Positions 1-9,109 are shown, counted from the first letter of the stretch. The stretch: 64,000 bases of DNA from JANJUO01 sp942492935 (GCA_942492935.1 OW818654.1:2170001-2234000), one strand, 5' to 3'. Notes: generated by a model not told the origin, from the sequence alone. Translations and numbers: made by a program.

Positions 1-740
1 TTTACTTGGTATGGCATAAAGATTTCTTTTCTTTTTGCAGTTTCTGCTTCTTGTCCCATCGAAGCCCAGACATCAGTATAAACTGCATCTGCACCTTCTA
101 CTGCTTTATATGGGTCGTGTTCGATTGTGATTTTTGCACCAGTTGCCTTTGCTTTTTCAACTGCAAGATTATACATCATTACATTTGGTTCGTATCCTTT
201 TGGACAGCCAATTGTTACATCAACACCAAGCATTGCACCAGCATCCATCAATGAATGAGCAACATTATTGCCATCGCCAACATAAGTTAATTTCAAACCT
301 TGTAATTTTCCTTTAACTTCTTGCAAAGTTAAGAAATCTGCCATTGCTTGGCAAGGATGGCTGAAATCAGTTAAGCCGTTGATTATTGGAATTGAAGCCC
401 ATTTTGACATATTTTCTACAATATCATGTCCAAAAGTACGAATCATTATGCCTTGAACCATTCTTTCTAAATTTTTAGCAACATCATGAACGCCTTCTCT
501 TTTGCCAAGATTGATTTCGGCAGGAGAAAGATAAAGTGAAAATCCACCAAGTTGTTGGATACCAACATCAAATGTAGTGCGTGTTCTCAAAGATGGTTTT
601 TCGAAAATCATCGCAAGAGTTTCTCCTTCGAGAGCTTTGCTGTATTTTCTTCTGTCTTTCTTCATATCTGAAGCAATTGCAAAGGTTTCCAAAATTTCTT
701 CAGTTGTGAAGTCGGATACCATTAAAAAATCTTTAGTCAT
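1..740 (-). CDS. argF: Ornithine carbamoyltransferase, 3' end beyond window
   Basis: Catalyses carbamoyl phosphate + ornithine to citrulline in arginine biosynthesis (cytoplasm). Translating the minus strand from the ATG at 740 gives a continuous frame of about 246 codons to the window edge; the family is usually 300-330 residues, so the C-terminal quarter is missing. The carbamoyl-phosphate motif SLRTRT (in FEKPSLRTRTTFDVG) and the HPCQ motif (in GLTDFSHPCQAMADF) are both present, and the LYLSPAEINLGKRE stretch is typical. The start is supported by GGAG 7 bases upstream (747-750). No other arginine gene is visible; the preceding region is non-coding or decayed. Strong family call; ornithine rather than aspartate or another carbamoyltransferase is inferred from overall similarity. 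Confidence 0.93.
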   Translation of the reverse strand, partial: MTKDFLMVSDFTTEEILETFAIASDMKKDRRKYSKALEGETLAMIFEKPSLRTRTTFDVGIQQLGGFSLYLSPAEINLGKREGVHDVAKNLERMVQGIMIRTFGHDIVENMSKWASIPIINGLTDFSHPCQAMADFLTLQEVKGKLQGLKLTYVGDGNNVAHSLMDAGAMLGVDVTIGCPKGYEPNVMMYNLAVEKAKATGAKITIEHDPYKAVEGADAVYTDVWASMGQEAETAKRKEIFMPYQV

Positions 741-1364
741 TATAATCTCCAAAATAAAATTATAAAAAAATTATAAAAAAATTTAAATTTATAAAATAAA
801 AAATGATTAACGGATTTAATTATACAGGTGCGTCTGTAGTGTAATGTTTAAATTGGATTATTTTACTTGCTCTTGTTTTGGGTAAAGCGAGTGGTGAAAT
901 CAATGCAAATTCTGCAATGGAATCATAATAGTGGCGATATGTTGTTATTAATAATAACATTTATCTCTTTTAGTTACTTCAATCAGTTACAAAATTATGA
1001 AAAATTTACCACTTAATAAAATTAAATCGTTTTTTGTGGATAATTATTTTAAAAAAAAATTTTTACTCTGTAATTTTTTAGAACATTCCTGTTTGATACA
1101 ATAATAGATTTTATTTGATAAATAACAAATCAATTATTATTGCAAAAGACGGTAAAGTTTAAAAGTGGGAAATTCTAAACAGATTATCATTGAAAAAATT
1201 GATGAGCTATAAATTTGGGAGAAATTTTCTTTAAATATCATTAATATTTTATTAAATTTGCAAGGGCAATAGTTAATGTTATCTAATAATGTTAATTGTA
1301 ATTAAATGAATTATTTTTAAAATTCTTGAAAATTAATTTAATCATAAAAATTAGAAGTACAAAA
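741..1364. other. Intergenic region, no confident gene
   Basis: About 620 bases of AT-rich sequence between argF and the antitoxin remnant. The only coding candidate is a 46-codon minus-strand frame at 820-960 beginning ATG with AAGAGA just upstream and ending TAA; its product (MLLLITTYRHYYDSIAEF...) is not recognised and it is too short to support alone. The argF promoter should lie in 760-850, but I see no clear TTG/TAnnTTTG pair there. Confidence 0.4.
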
Positions 1365-1598
1365 ATGGAAACAATGAATATTGAAATAATAAATCCCAAG
1401 GCACAGAGATTGATTCAAAACTTGGCTAAGTTGGAATTAATATGAATTAAAAAAGAAAAATCTAAATCTGAATTTGTAAAACTATTAGAAAGTTTACGAA
1501 AAAATTCAGATCGTACTCCATCAATGGAAGAAATAACAAGAGAAGTTGAATTGGTAAGAAATGCTCGATATGGCATTGGGGTGGTTATTGGCATATAA
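1365..1598 (+). pseudogene. Antitoxin-like gene interrupted by an in-frame TGA
   Basis: From ATG 1365 the frame reads METMNIEIINPKAQ..LIQNLAKLELI, hits TGA at 1443-1445, then continues in the same frame with KKEKSKSEFVKLLESLRKN and TPSMEEITREVELVRNARYG. The parts on both sides of the stop together resemble the small antitoxin-type proteins found next to PIN toxins (N-terminal IEILNPKA..LI segment, C-terminal SLEEI..VEEVR helix), which are about 70-75 residues. The reading frame then runs into unrelated sequence and stops at 1596-1598. A nonsense mutation plus loss of the native 3' end is the simplest reading. No toxin gene follows. Family assignment is from memory of such proteins and is tentative. 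Confidence 0.45.
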
Positions 1599-1753
1599 AT
1601 ACTCATCCTGAAATTTTTATTATTTATTTTAATAAAGACAGTACAAAAGCAAAAGTGAATTTTCGGTTGGTTTATCGGGGAGGCGAAGTAATTTATTCTA
1701 AAATTAATGGAGAATGGAAAATGAATTATGCTGAATTTACTTGGATTGAATAA
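1562..1753 (+). pseudogene. C-terminal fragment of an unidentified protein
   Basis: In the +1 frame relative to the antitoxin remnant, a clean stretch of about 63 codons (…HWGGYWHINTHPEIF, then FRLVYRGGEVIYSKING, ending FTWIE) ends at TAA 1751-1753. It has no start codon of its own; upstream in this frame it collides with the antitoxin remnant. Aromatic residues and regular codon use look like real protein, so I read it as the tail of a gene whose 5' part was lost in the same rearrangement that damaged the antitoxin. I do not recognise the family. Confidence 0.4.
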
Positions 1754-1906
1754 AATTATTCCCTTTTAGGTTTGATATAAATGATAAAAAGTACAGACTA
1801 ATCCAGTCAAGATTTTTGTAAATGAGTGTTTTTTTAAATTTAATTAAAACTTTTTTTTCAATTAACCGTAATTATTATTTTATAATAACTATTAAGGTAA
1901 TATTTC

Positions 1907-3979
1907 ATGAAATTATTTTTCGGACTAACTTTAACAATATTTATGAGCATAAGTATTTTCTCACAAACAAAATTTAATCCACCTGCTACAAAAAAAATTC
2001 CTATTGTGGATAAAATTCATAATTTTGAAATAACAGACTATTATCAATGGCTCGAAAATAAAAATAATCCTGAAACTCTTGAATGGTCTAAAGCCCAACA
2101 TAATTATACTGTTAATTATTTAAAATCAAATACAATATCACCAGATGGTTTAAGAGATGAAATTTCAAAATTAGTAGATAGAGATTACGAAGGTTCACCC
2201 TTTAAAGTTGGCAATCGCGAATTTTATTATGCTAAGAAAAAAGGTGAACAACAATCAAAATTATATACAATAATAAAAGGTAAATCAATTTTGATTTTTG
2301 ACCCACTAAAATTTGATAATACTGGTTTATCTGCCATAACAGGTGTATCTTATACAAAAGATGGCGAAAAAGCTGCAATAGGGATTCAATATAAAGGTAA
2401 TGAAATAAGTACATATCGAATCATTGATACAAAAGATGGTAAAGTTCTTGGAAATACCATTGATGGTTTGAGTGGATTTAGCTGGACTAAAGATGAGAAA
2501 AGTGCTTATATTAGTGTTAGGACTAAGGAAATGATAGAAAAGCAACAACCAGTTGCAACATATTTACATACAATAGGCACAGAAAGAAGCAAAGACAAAT
2601 TTCTTTTAGCCCCAAAGGATGCAAAAGATTTTTCAAGTATTTGGGATGCAAGATTTGCAGATGTTACTTTCACTTCTGAAGGCGATTTTTATTCCAATAC
2701 CCTAAAAATTAAAAAAACATTTACAAATGATGAACTAAAGGTAATTTATTCAAGTAAAAAATATAAATCAGATGTAGAAGTAAGAAATGGAAAAATTTAT
2801 ATATACACAAATGACAATGCCCCTAATTATAAACTTATGGTAACTGATATAAATAAACCAGAATATGAAAACTGGAAGGATTTAATTCCTGAAAGTAAAA
2901 ACGTGATGGTTGGTCATGAAATAACATCAGATTTTATTTTAATTCAAGATACAAAAGATGTTCTTTCGAGACTATTGGTTTATGATTTAAATGGTAAGTT
3001 TATTAAAGAACTTGAAATTCCAGAAATTGGAAATATTGCTGGGACAAGCTATCATTACGAATCAAACACAGTAAGTGTTACTCTTTCTACTTTTACCTCA
3101 CCAGCAAAAGTTTATCATCTTGATGGGAAAAATTTAACTTGGAAACTTCATTGGCAAGATAAACTTGATATTGATACAAAAGACATTGTATCAAAACAGG
3201 TTTTTTATACTTCTAAAGATGGAACTAAAGTTCCTATGTTTATTGTTTACAAAAAAGATATTAAGTTAGATGGAACTAATCCAGCTTTACTCTATGGATA
3301 TGGTGGATTCAATATCAAAATGACACCCAGCTTTTTAAATAGCACTTTGTCTTTTATCAAACGCGGGGGAGTTTATGCAGTAGCAAATCTTAGAGGCGGT
3401 TCAGAATATGGTGAAAATTGGCATCAGGACGGTATGTTATTCAAAAAGCAAAATACCTTTGACGATTTTATTGCTGCTGCTGAATATTTAATCAATGAAA
3501 AATATACTACAAATAACAAATTAGCAATTCGCGGGGGCAGTAATGGTGGTTTATTAACAGGTGCAGTTGCCGTACAAAGACCTGACTTGATGAAAGCTGC
3601 AATAGTTGCTGTTCCATTATTGGATATGCTCCGTTATCATAAATTTTTAATTGCAAGATATTGGATTCCGGAATACGGCGACCCAGATAAAAAAGAAGAT
3701 TTTTTGAATATCTTGAAGTATTCACCATATCATACTATAAGACCAGGTTTTAATTATCCAGCAATGATGGTTAAAGCAGGAGAAAATGATACAAGAGTTG
3801 ACCCATTACACGCAAAAAAATATGCTGCAGCATTACAAAACAATCCGGGACAAACTAATCCAATAATGCTTTTCGTTGATTTTGATAGTGGACATGGTTC
3901 TGGACAATCAACTGAACAAATGATTGAAAATACAGAACTTGAATGGAGATTTATTATGTGGCAATTGAGTATGAAATAA
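1907..3979 (+). CDS. Secreted prolyl oligopeptidase family serine peptidase (S9A)
   Basis: Cleaves peptides after proline; 690 residues, the usual size for prolyl endopeptidase plus a signal peptide. Residues 1-20 form a signal peptide ending FSQ, so the enzyme is exported (periplasm or outside). The N-terminal half carries the seven-bladed propeller expected of S9A; the C-terminal hydrolase domain has GYGGF, RGGSEYGE and RGGSNGGLL. By homology the catalytic triad is Ser545 (GGSNGG), Asp628 (GENDTRVDP) and His663 (DSGHG). The gene stands alone: decayed genes precede it and a strong terminator follows at 4006-4045. Family is certain; true substrate is inferred. A dipeptidyl-peptidase role is less likely because the length and motif order fit S9A. 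Confidence 0.93.
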   Translation: MKLFFGLTLTIFMSISIFSQTKFNPPATKKIPIVDKIHNFEITDYYQWLENKNNPETLEWSKAQHNYTVNYLKSNTISPDGLRDEISKLVDRDYEGSPFKVGNREFYYAKKKGEQQSKLYTIIKGKSILIFDPLKFDNTGLSAITGVSYTKDGEKAAIGIQYKGNEISTYRIIDTKDGKVLGNTIDGLSGFSWTKDEKSAYISVRTKEMIEKQQPVATYLHTIGTERSKDKFLLAPKDAKDFSSIWDARFADVTFTSEGDFYSNTLKIKKTFTNDELKVIYSSKKYKSDVEVRNGKIYIYTNDNAPNYKLMVTDINKPEYENWKDLIPESKNVMVGHEITSDFILIQDTKDVLSRLLVYDLNGKFIKELEIPEIGNIAGTSYHYESNTVSVTLSTFTSPAKVYHLDGKNLTWKLHWQDKLDIDTKDIVSKQVFYTSKDGTKVPMFIVYKKDIKLDGTNPALLYGYGGFNIKMTPSFLNSTLSFIKRGGVYAVANLRGGSEYGENWHQDGMLFKKQNTFDDFIAAAEYLINEKYTTNNKLAIRGGSNGGLLTGAVAVQRPDLMKAAIVAVPLLDMLRYHKFLIARYWIPEYGDPDKKEDFLNILKYSPYHTIRPGFNYPAMMVKAGENDTRVDPLHAKKYAAALQNNPGQTNPIMLFVDFDSGHGSGQSTEQMIENTELEWRFIMWQLSMK

Positions 3980-4005
3980 AAACTGATTTATATTTATTGT
4001 TTTAA

Positions 4006-4045
4006 AAAAACCTTCTCAATAATTAATTCATTTGAGAAGGTTTTT
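4006..4045 (+). terminator. Rho-independent terminator of the prolyl oligopeptidase gene
   Basis: CCTTCTCAA (4011-4019) pairs with TTGAGAAGG (4032-4040), extended by A/T pairs on both sides, and is followed directly by TTTTT. It begins about 30 bases after the stop codon. Confidence 0.85.
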
Positions 4046-4050
4046 AATTA

Positions 4051-4391
4051 ACCCAAGTTGCACCCTTTTGTGTAATTGTCCCTATAAAATCAATAATGAA
4101 AATTTTCAATGGGTAACTACATATTTTTTGGGTTGTGAATGGCACCGAGCTAATTTTCAAAGCTTGTATATTTCCATCGCCTTCTATATTGGTCTTGAGC
4201 AATTTCTAATAATTATCTCATTCTTGTCTTTGTTCTTGACTGAAATAGTTACCAACTTCTGGAAGTTCATTATTCTAACTATATTTTTTCAGTTGTAATT
4301 AATATCTGATTTTTCAAGCACTTACAAATTAAAAATATTGTCAAAAAAAACAAAAAAAGTTATTTTCGGGAAATTGAGTTGCAACTTGGGT
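4051..4391. mobile_element. 341-bp element bounded by 12-bp inverted repeats, possible IS remnant
   Basis: ACCCAAGTTGCA at 4051-4062 is repeated exactly in inverted orientation at 4380-4391 (TGCAACTTGGGT). The interior has no intact gene: the minus strand holds stop-interrupted coding-like sequence (KLLKTNIEGDGNIQALKIS) that vaguely resembles the N-terminal helix-turn-helix of IS1-type transposases, but this is weak. Flanks show no obvious direct repeat. The size and decayed interior fit an internally deleted insertion sequence. The stretch 4392-4664 after it holds nothing I can identify apart from the upstream region of the next gene. Confidence 0.45.
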
Positions 4392-4664
4392 AAAGACTAC
4401 AACTTGTCAATTAGTTCATTTTGTAAGATGTATCAAAGAAACCCGATTATTATGTGTAAGTAGAAGAAGCAATATTTTGAATCTGCTGATGTTGCTTTGC
4501 AAAATATTGTTCATAGGTTTAGTCCATAATAATATTTCAAGTAAATCGTAATTCTATTATGTTGATTATTGCTTCGATGATTTTGATTATGTTTTCTAAA
4601 TATAATCAGGTATTACAACAATAATTTTATTTGTAAATATTTTTTTAAAAATTGTGAGGTAAAT

Positions 4665-4916
4665 ATGAAATGTCCGCATTGTGATGTGAATTTAGTTATG
4701 TCAGAGCGTAACGGTGTTGAAATCGACTACTGTCCTGATTGCCGTGGTCTTTGGCTTGACAGAGGCGAGTTAGACAAAATTATTGAACGCTCTGGAGAAC
4801 ATAACAGAAAATCGTTCGAGAATTATCAAAAAAATCCTAAGGAATATGATAATTATTCTCATGATTACAAAAAGAAGAAAAAAGATTCTTTTTTGAGTGA
4901 TTTGTTTGACTTTTAA
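4665..4916 (+). CDS. Small TFIIB-type zinc-ribbon protein
   Basis: An 83-residue protein starting MKCPHCDVNLV with a second knuckle DYCPDCRGLWLDRGEL at residues 26-41. The CPxC ... CPDCxGxWLDxGEL pattern is the zf-TFIIB family, small bacterial zinc-binding proteins of unknown detailed role. The C-terminal half is highly charged (KKKKKDSF) and ends FLSDLFDF. The start is supported by GTGAGG 7-9 bases upstream. It is monocistronic and sits between two mobile-element remnants. Zinc binding is inferred from the four cysteines; no function can be assigned. Confidence 0.85.
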   Translation: MKCPHCDVNLVMSERNGVEIDYCPDCRGLWLDRGELDKIIERSGEHNRKSFENYQKNPKEYDNYSHDYKKKKKDSFLSDLFDF

Positions 4917-4943
4917 TTTTAAATTTTTAGATGTATTCCATAA

Positions 4944-5037
4944 AGACTGTTGCAAAATTAAATTTTCTTACCATTCAGATTCAATAGCAGTAAACTACAA
5001 AAAAGTTAAAAAAAATGGATTTGAAATGCAACAGTCT
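4944..5037. mobile_element. 94-bp MITE with 11-bp inverted repeats and TAA target duplication
   Basis: AGACTGTTGCA at 4944-4954 is matched by TGCAACAGTCT at 5027-5037, and TAA stands immediately outside both ends (4941-4943 and 5038-5040). The interior is non-coding. A 3-bp T-N-A duplication with a short GACTGTTGCA-type end is what an IS5-family transposase would leave, so this looks like a non-autonomous derivative mobilised in trans. The rest of the gap to 5454 shows only AT-rich sequence leading to the mmd operon; a lone TAAGTTTG at 5375-5382 could be a -7 element but lacks a well-spaced TTG. Confidence 0.6.
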
Positions 5038-5454
5038 TAATTGATTGAACAATAATATATTTAATATTTTTTCTCATTATATCTAAACATTCTTATAACA
5101 TTCCCAACTATGTTCTTACTACAACGCTTTTCTCTTTTTATAATTTGTGAAGCTATTGATTTATTTATACTCACATAAAATAATAAAAGTGTAGCAATAT
5201 AGCATAACAACGTATTTTAATATGTGAATAAATTATATAATTAATGAAAAATTATCAAATTTAAGTACTACAAATGTTTTGATGTAATGCAATTACACAA
5301 AAATAAATTACAAATTATTAACAATAAATGAATTGAAATTAAATTATTTATGATTTTTTTCTTGTGGAATTTTGTAAGTTTGTAATTGGAAATTGTTAAA
5401 TTTCCTTTATAAGTTTTTTAAAAATTAAGTATTAGTATAGAACTAAAAAATGTT

Positions 5455-7008
5455 ATGGAAAGTGTAAAAGAAAAAATTGCAAGATTGAAAGAAAAAGATG
5501 CAAAGACTTTGCTCGGTGGTGGGAAGGACAAAATTAAAGCCCAACACGAATTAGGCAAGATGACTGCCAGAGAAAGATTGCACTTATTTTTTGATAATGG
5601 TTTATACCAAGAAATGAACCGTTTTGTTGAGCATACGAGTACAGCATTCGGTATGGAAGGCAAAGAATTACCAGGCGATGGTGTAGCTACTGCACTCGGT
5701 GCTGTTGATGGACGTCTCGTTTATGCTACATCGCAAGATTTTACTGTGATGGGTGGTAGTGTTGGTAAGATGCACGCTTGGAAAATTATCGAAACTATGC
5801 ACCGCTCTTTGAAAAATGGTGCTCCTTATGTTGCATTTAATGATTCAGGGGGAGCGAGAATTCAAGAAGCTATTGACTCACTTCGTGGTTATGGCGAAAT
5901 TTTCTACTACAATACATTGCTTTCTGGAGTAGTTCCTCAAATTGCGATTATTGCTGGTCCTTGTGCTGGTGGTGCTGCTTATTCTCCTGCTTTGATGGAT
6001 TTTATCATTATGGTAGAAGGTACTGGAAAACTCTTCATTGCTGGTCCAAGGGTAATAAAAGAAGCAACTGGCGAGGATATTTCTGATGAAGAACTTGGTG
6101 GAGCTATGTCTCAAGCTACATTTAGTGGTAATGTGCATTTGATTGCCAGAGATGATGCAGATGCTATCGAAATGACTAAAAAACTTCTTAGCTATATGCC
6201 TTCAAATAATACAGAAATGCCTCCTTATACTGGAGATGGTCAAATTCACATTTTTGAAGACGAAGCTTTAAATAGTATTGTACCTGATGACCCAAGAGAC
6301 CCATATAATATGATGGATGTTATAGAAAAAGTAATGGACCCAGGTTCAGTATTTGAAATTCAAGAACATTTTGCAAAGAATATGATTGTTGCATTTGCAA
6401 GAATGAATGGTCGCTCTGTTGGTGTTATTGCCAATCAACCGCTTGAAAAATATGGTTGTATTGATATAGATGCTTCTGATAAGGCAGCTAAATTAATTAG
6501 ATTTTGCAATGCTTTCAGTATTCCTATTATTACATTTGTTGATGTTCCGGGATTTTTGCCAGGCGTTGAACAAGAATTTGGTGGAATAATTCGACATGGT
6601 GCAAAAATGTTGTTCTCATATTCAGCGGCAACAGTTCCAAAAATTACTATTATTGTACGCAAAGCTTATGGTGGTGCATATTTAGCAATGAGTGCAAAAT
6701 CTCTCGGTGCTGACCGTGTGGCTGCATGGCCCACAGCTGAAATCGCAGTTATGGGTGCAGAAGGTGCAGTATCAGTATTATATAAGAGTGAAATTACATC
6801 AGCTTCTGAACCAAAAGCTAAAAGAAAAGAATTAATCGAAAAATATAAACATCAATTTGCAACTCCATATCCTGCTGCTGAAGCTGGTTTAGTTGATGCA
6901 ATTATTGAACCAATGAAAACAAGAGAATATATTTCAATTGCTTTAGAATCATTGAAGAACAAACGTGATTTAAGACCACAGAAAAAACACGGTCTAATTC
7001 CATTGTAA
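5455..7008 (+). CDS. mmdA: Methylmalonyl-CoA decarboxylase alpha (carboxyltransferase) subunit
   Basis: A 517-residue acyl-CoA carboxyltransferase that moves the carboxyl group from methylmalonyl-CoA to the biotin carrier. It spans the full length of the propionyl-CoA carboxylase beta/MmdA family, with the oxyanion-forming glycine-rich segments FNDSGGARIQEA and IAGPCAGGAAYSP in the N-lobe and VPGFLPGVEQE and KAYGGAYLAM in the C-lobe. What separates it from an ATP-dependent carboxylase is context: biotin carrier, OadG-like and OadB-like membrane subunits follow in one operon and no biotin carboxylase is present, which defines the Na+-translocating decarboxylase (EC 7.2.4.3). ATG 5455 is taken as start; its ribosome site is weak. 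Glutaconyl- or malonyl-CoA as substrate cannot be excluded. Confidence 0.88.
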   Translation: MESVKEKIARLKEKDAKTLLGGGKDKIKAQHELGKMTARERLHLFFDNGLYQEMNRFVEHTSTAFGMEGKELPGDGVATALGAVDGRLVYATSQDFTVMGGSVGKMHAWKIIETMHRSLKNGAPYVAFNDSGGARIQEAIDSLRGYGEIFYYNTLLSGVVPQIAIIAGPCAGGAAYSPALMDFIIMVEGTGKLFIAGPRVIKEATGEDISDEELGGAMSQATFSGNVHLIARDDADAIEMTKKLLSYMPSNNTEMPPYTGDGQIHIFEDEALNSIVPDDPRDPYNMMDVIEKVMDPGSVFEIQEHFAKNMIVAFARMNGRSVGVIANQPLEKYGCIDIDASDKAAKLIRFCNAFSIPIITFVDVPGFLPGVEQEFGGIIRHGAKMLFSYSAATVPKITIIVRKAYGGAYLAMSAKSLGADRVAAWPTAEIAVMGAEGAVSVLYKSEITSASEPKAKRKELIEKYKHQFATPYPAAEAGLVDAIIEPMKTREYISIALESLKNKRDLRPQKKHGLIPL

Positions 7009-7059
7009 TCAATATTATTAATTATAAAAAAATAAAATTTTAAATTCGGAGTTATAAAA

Positions 7060-7461
7060 ATGAGTAAAATGATAATTACAGTAAATGGTCAAGCTTATGA
7101 TGTGGATATTGAAGTTCTCGAAGAAGATGCAATGGAAGTACATACTATTCAGAATAATCCACAGCAAAATTTTGCCAGTACTGCAAAAAGTCCTTCGTCA
7201 GCACCAGCTGCAAGACCAAAACCTAAAAAACAGGGTGCTTCAATGGAAGGCAATACATTAAAATCACCAATAAATGGTGTTGTTCTTGAAGTTCCAGTCA
7301 AATCTGGAGCAACAGTTAAAGAAGGAGACGTTGTCATCATCCTTGAAGCAATGAAAATGAAAACTAATATATATGCACCTGCAGCGGCTACTATTTCTGA
7401 AATTTTGGTCAGAAATGGTGATAATGTGGAATCTGGTCAAGGTTTAATTGTATTTGAATGA
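7060..7461 (+). CDS. mmdC: Biotin carrier subunit of the Na+-pumping decarboxylase
   Basis: A 133-residue biotinyl carrier. Residues 1-30 form a short N-terminal domain, 38-62 an Ala/Pro/Lys-rich flexible linker, and 65-133 the lipoyl/biotinyl domain with the biotinylation motif EAMKM; Lys99 would carry biotin. It shuttles the carboxyl group from the alpha subunit to the membrane beta subunit. GGAG lies 9 bases before the ATG. It sits 51 bases after mmdA in the same operon. Confidence 0.9.
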   Translation: MSKMIITVNGQAYDVDIEVLEEDAMEVHTIQNNPQQNFASTAKSPSSAPAARPKPKKQGASMEGNTLKSPINGVVLEVPVKSGATVKEGDVVIILEAMKMKTNIYAPAAATISEILVRNGDNVESGQGLIVFE

Positions 7462-7494
7462 AAAAATTAATTATTAAATAAGGGGATTTTGCCA

Positions 7495-7857
7495 ATGTGG
7501 GAAAAACTCATTGAAGCTTTAGAAGTGCTTGTAATTGGCATGGGTGGTGTATTTACTTCCTTGATATTCTTTTATCTTTTAATTGTACTATTAAAAAAAA
7601 TTGATGGTATGATTCAAGCAAAAGAAAGTAAAACACTTGAAATAGCAACTAATCAAAGAAAAGAAGCTGAAGATTTATCAAGAATAAATGAAATAGATAA
7701 TGAATTAATTGCTGTTATTTCTGCTGCAGCTTATTCTATTGTTAGAAAACCTGTTCGTGTTAAAACTATTTCATTTCTTGGAAACAAAGATGATTCAACT
7801 TGGTCACAGATAGGTAAAATTGATGTTATCAGCTCTCATAATGTGCAGGGACATTAG
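7495..7857 (+). CDS. mmdD: OadG-family membrane subunit (delta/gamma) of the decarboxylase
   Basis: About 120 residues: one N-terminal membrane helix (roughly residues 8-33, VLVIGMGGVFTSLIFFYLL), then a charged linker and a C-terminal segment with AVISAAAYSIV and STWSQIGK as in OadG/MmdD proteins. The subunit anchors and assembles the complex and links carboxyltransferase to the membrane beta subunit. I prefer ATG 7495 over the in-frame TTG at 7489 because AAGGGGA (7480-7485) is then 9 bases upstream. It lies between the biotin carrier and beta subunit genes. Confidence 0.82.
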   Translation: MWEKLIEALEVLVIGMGGVFTSLIFFYLLIVLLKKIDGMIQAKESKTLEIATNQRKEAEDLSRINEIDNELIAVISAAAYSIVRKPVRVKTISFLGNKDDSTWSQIGKIDVISSHNVQGH

Positions 7858-7894
7858 TTAATTTACAATTATCGAAAAAATATGAAGGTATAAT

Positions 7895-9055
7895 ATGTTA
7901 GAATTTATTGAAAAATTTATTGGAAATATGGGTTTTTGGCAATTGGAAGGCGGGCATTTTATTATGCTTTTCGTTGCTTGTCTTTTAATATATCTTGCAA
8001 TTGTAAAGGGTTTTGAGCCATTATTATTATTACCAATTGGTCTGGGAGCATTTCTCGCTAATTTACCAGGAGGTGGGTTGCTTGATAATCCAATCATTCA
8101 CATGGTTAATAATGCACCAATGTTTGAACATGCTGGAGGTTTGTATTATTGGTTATCAAAAGGTATTGAACTCGAAATTTTTCCTCCATTGATTTTTTTG
8201 GGAATTGGAGCAATGACTGATTTTTCTCCATTGCTTTCAAATCCTAAAACTTTTCTACTTGGAGCTGCTGCACAATTTGGTGTATTTATAGCATTAGTAG
8301 TTGCTGTTATGCTTGGTTTTAATTTTCAAGAAGCATCTGCAATCGGTATTATCGGTGGTGCAGACGGACCTACTGCTATATATTTAACATTGAAATTAGC
8401 TCCGCATTTACTTGGACCAATTGCTGTAGCAGCGTATTCTTATATGGCACTCGTTCCATTAATTCAACCACCATTAATGAGATTACTTACTACAGATGCA
8501 GAAAGAAAGGTTGTAATGGAACCATCAAAACCTGTATCAAGAAAAATAAAAATTATATTTCCAATTGCTGTAATTGGCTTTGGAACAATGATTGTTCCTC
8601 CTGCTGCTCCTCTATTGGCAATGCTTATGGGAGGTAATTTATTAAGAGAAAGTGGTGTTGTTGAGAGATTGACGAAAATGGCATCAAATGAACTGATTAA
8701 TATTGTTACATTTTTCCTTGGCACTTGCGTTGGCTTAACAATGAGTGCTGAAGCATTCCTTAAAATGGAAACATTGAAAATTATTCTTCTTGGAGTAGTT
8801 GCATTTGGATTTTCAACAATAGGTGGGCTATTACTTGGAAAATTGATGTATAAAGTTACAGGTGGTAAAGTAAATCCATTAATTGGCTCGGCTGGTGTTT
8901 CTGCTGTACCAATGGCGGCTCGTGTATCACATAATGTTGCTCAGGAATACAATCCTCACAATTATCTAATTATGCACGCAATGGGACCAAATGTTGCTGG
9001 TGTAGTTGGAACTGCAATTGCTGCTGGTGTATTGCTATCAATTTTTGGTAAATAA
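7895..9055 (+). CDS. mmdB: Na+-translocating decarboxylase beta subunit
   Basis: A 386-residue polytopic inner-membrane protein that decarboxylates carboxybiotin and exports Na+. It has the family hallmarks GADGPTAIY (the conserved Na+-site region, here IGIIGGADGPTAIYLT) and NPLIGSAGVSAVPMAARV, plus HAMGPNVAGVVGT near the C-terminus. Length and order match OadB/MmdB/GcdB. Last gene of the operon; a perfect 16-bp hairpin follows. The presence of this subunit makes decarboxylation energy-conserving, so the operon likely supplies a sodium gradient during propionate- or succinate-forming metabolism, or runs with it in reverse. Confidence 0.93.
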   Translation: MLEFIEKFIGNMGFWQLEGGHFIMLFVACLLIYLAIVKGFEPLLLLPIGLGAFLANLPGGGLLDNPIIHMVNNAPMFEHAGGLYYWLSKGIELEIFPPLIFLGIGAMTDFSPLLSNPKTFLLGAAAQFGVFIALVVAVMLGFNFQEASAIGIIGGADGPTAIYLTLKLAPHLLGPIAVAAYSYMALVPLIQPPLMRLLTTDAERKVVMEPSKPVSRKIKIIFPIAVIGFGTMIVPPAAPLLAMLMGGNLLRESGVVERLTKMASNELINIVTFFLGTCVGLTMSAEAFLKMETLKIILLGVVAFGFSTIGGLLLGKLMYKVTGGKVNPLIGSAGVSAVPMAARVSHNVAQEYNPHNYLIMHAMGPNVAGVVGTAIAAGVLLSIFGK

Positions 9056-9074
9056 TCATTTTGAATTTTTGTTT

Positions 9075-9109
9075 AAGATGTGGCACATCTCTCAGATGTG
9101 CCACATCTT
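9075..9109 (+). terminator. Terminator-like perfect hairpin after mmdB
   Basis: AAGATGTGGCACATCT (9075-9090) pairs perfectly with AGATGTGCCACATCTT (9094-9109) over 16 bp around a CTC loop, followed by TTATTTTAT. It closes the mmd operon. The core resembles other intergenic palindromes in the window (59883-59908, 20826-20856), so it may be a repeat recruited as terminator. The 200 bases after it up to nfnA hold nothing else identifiable. Confidence 0.75.

Noticed and set aside
820..960. 46-codon minus-strand frame with AAGAGA upstream
   Set aside because: Unrecognised and too short; kept only as a note in the intergenic entry.
4032..4298. 88-codon plus-strand frame
   Set aside because: Begins in the terminator stem and runs through the inverted-repeat element; no ribosome site and no protein-like pattern.
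5375..5382. TAAGTTTG as promoter of the mmd operon
   Set aside because: No TTG at the right distance; only noted as a possible -7 box.
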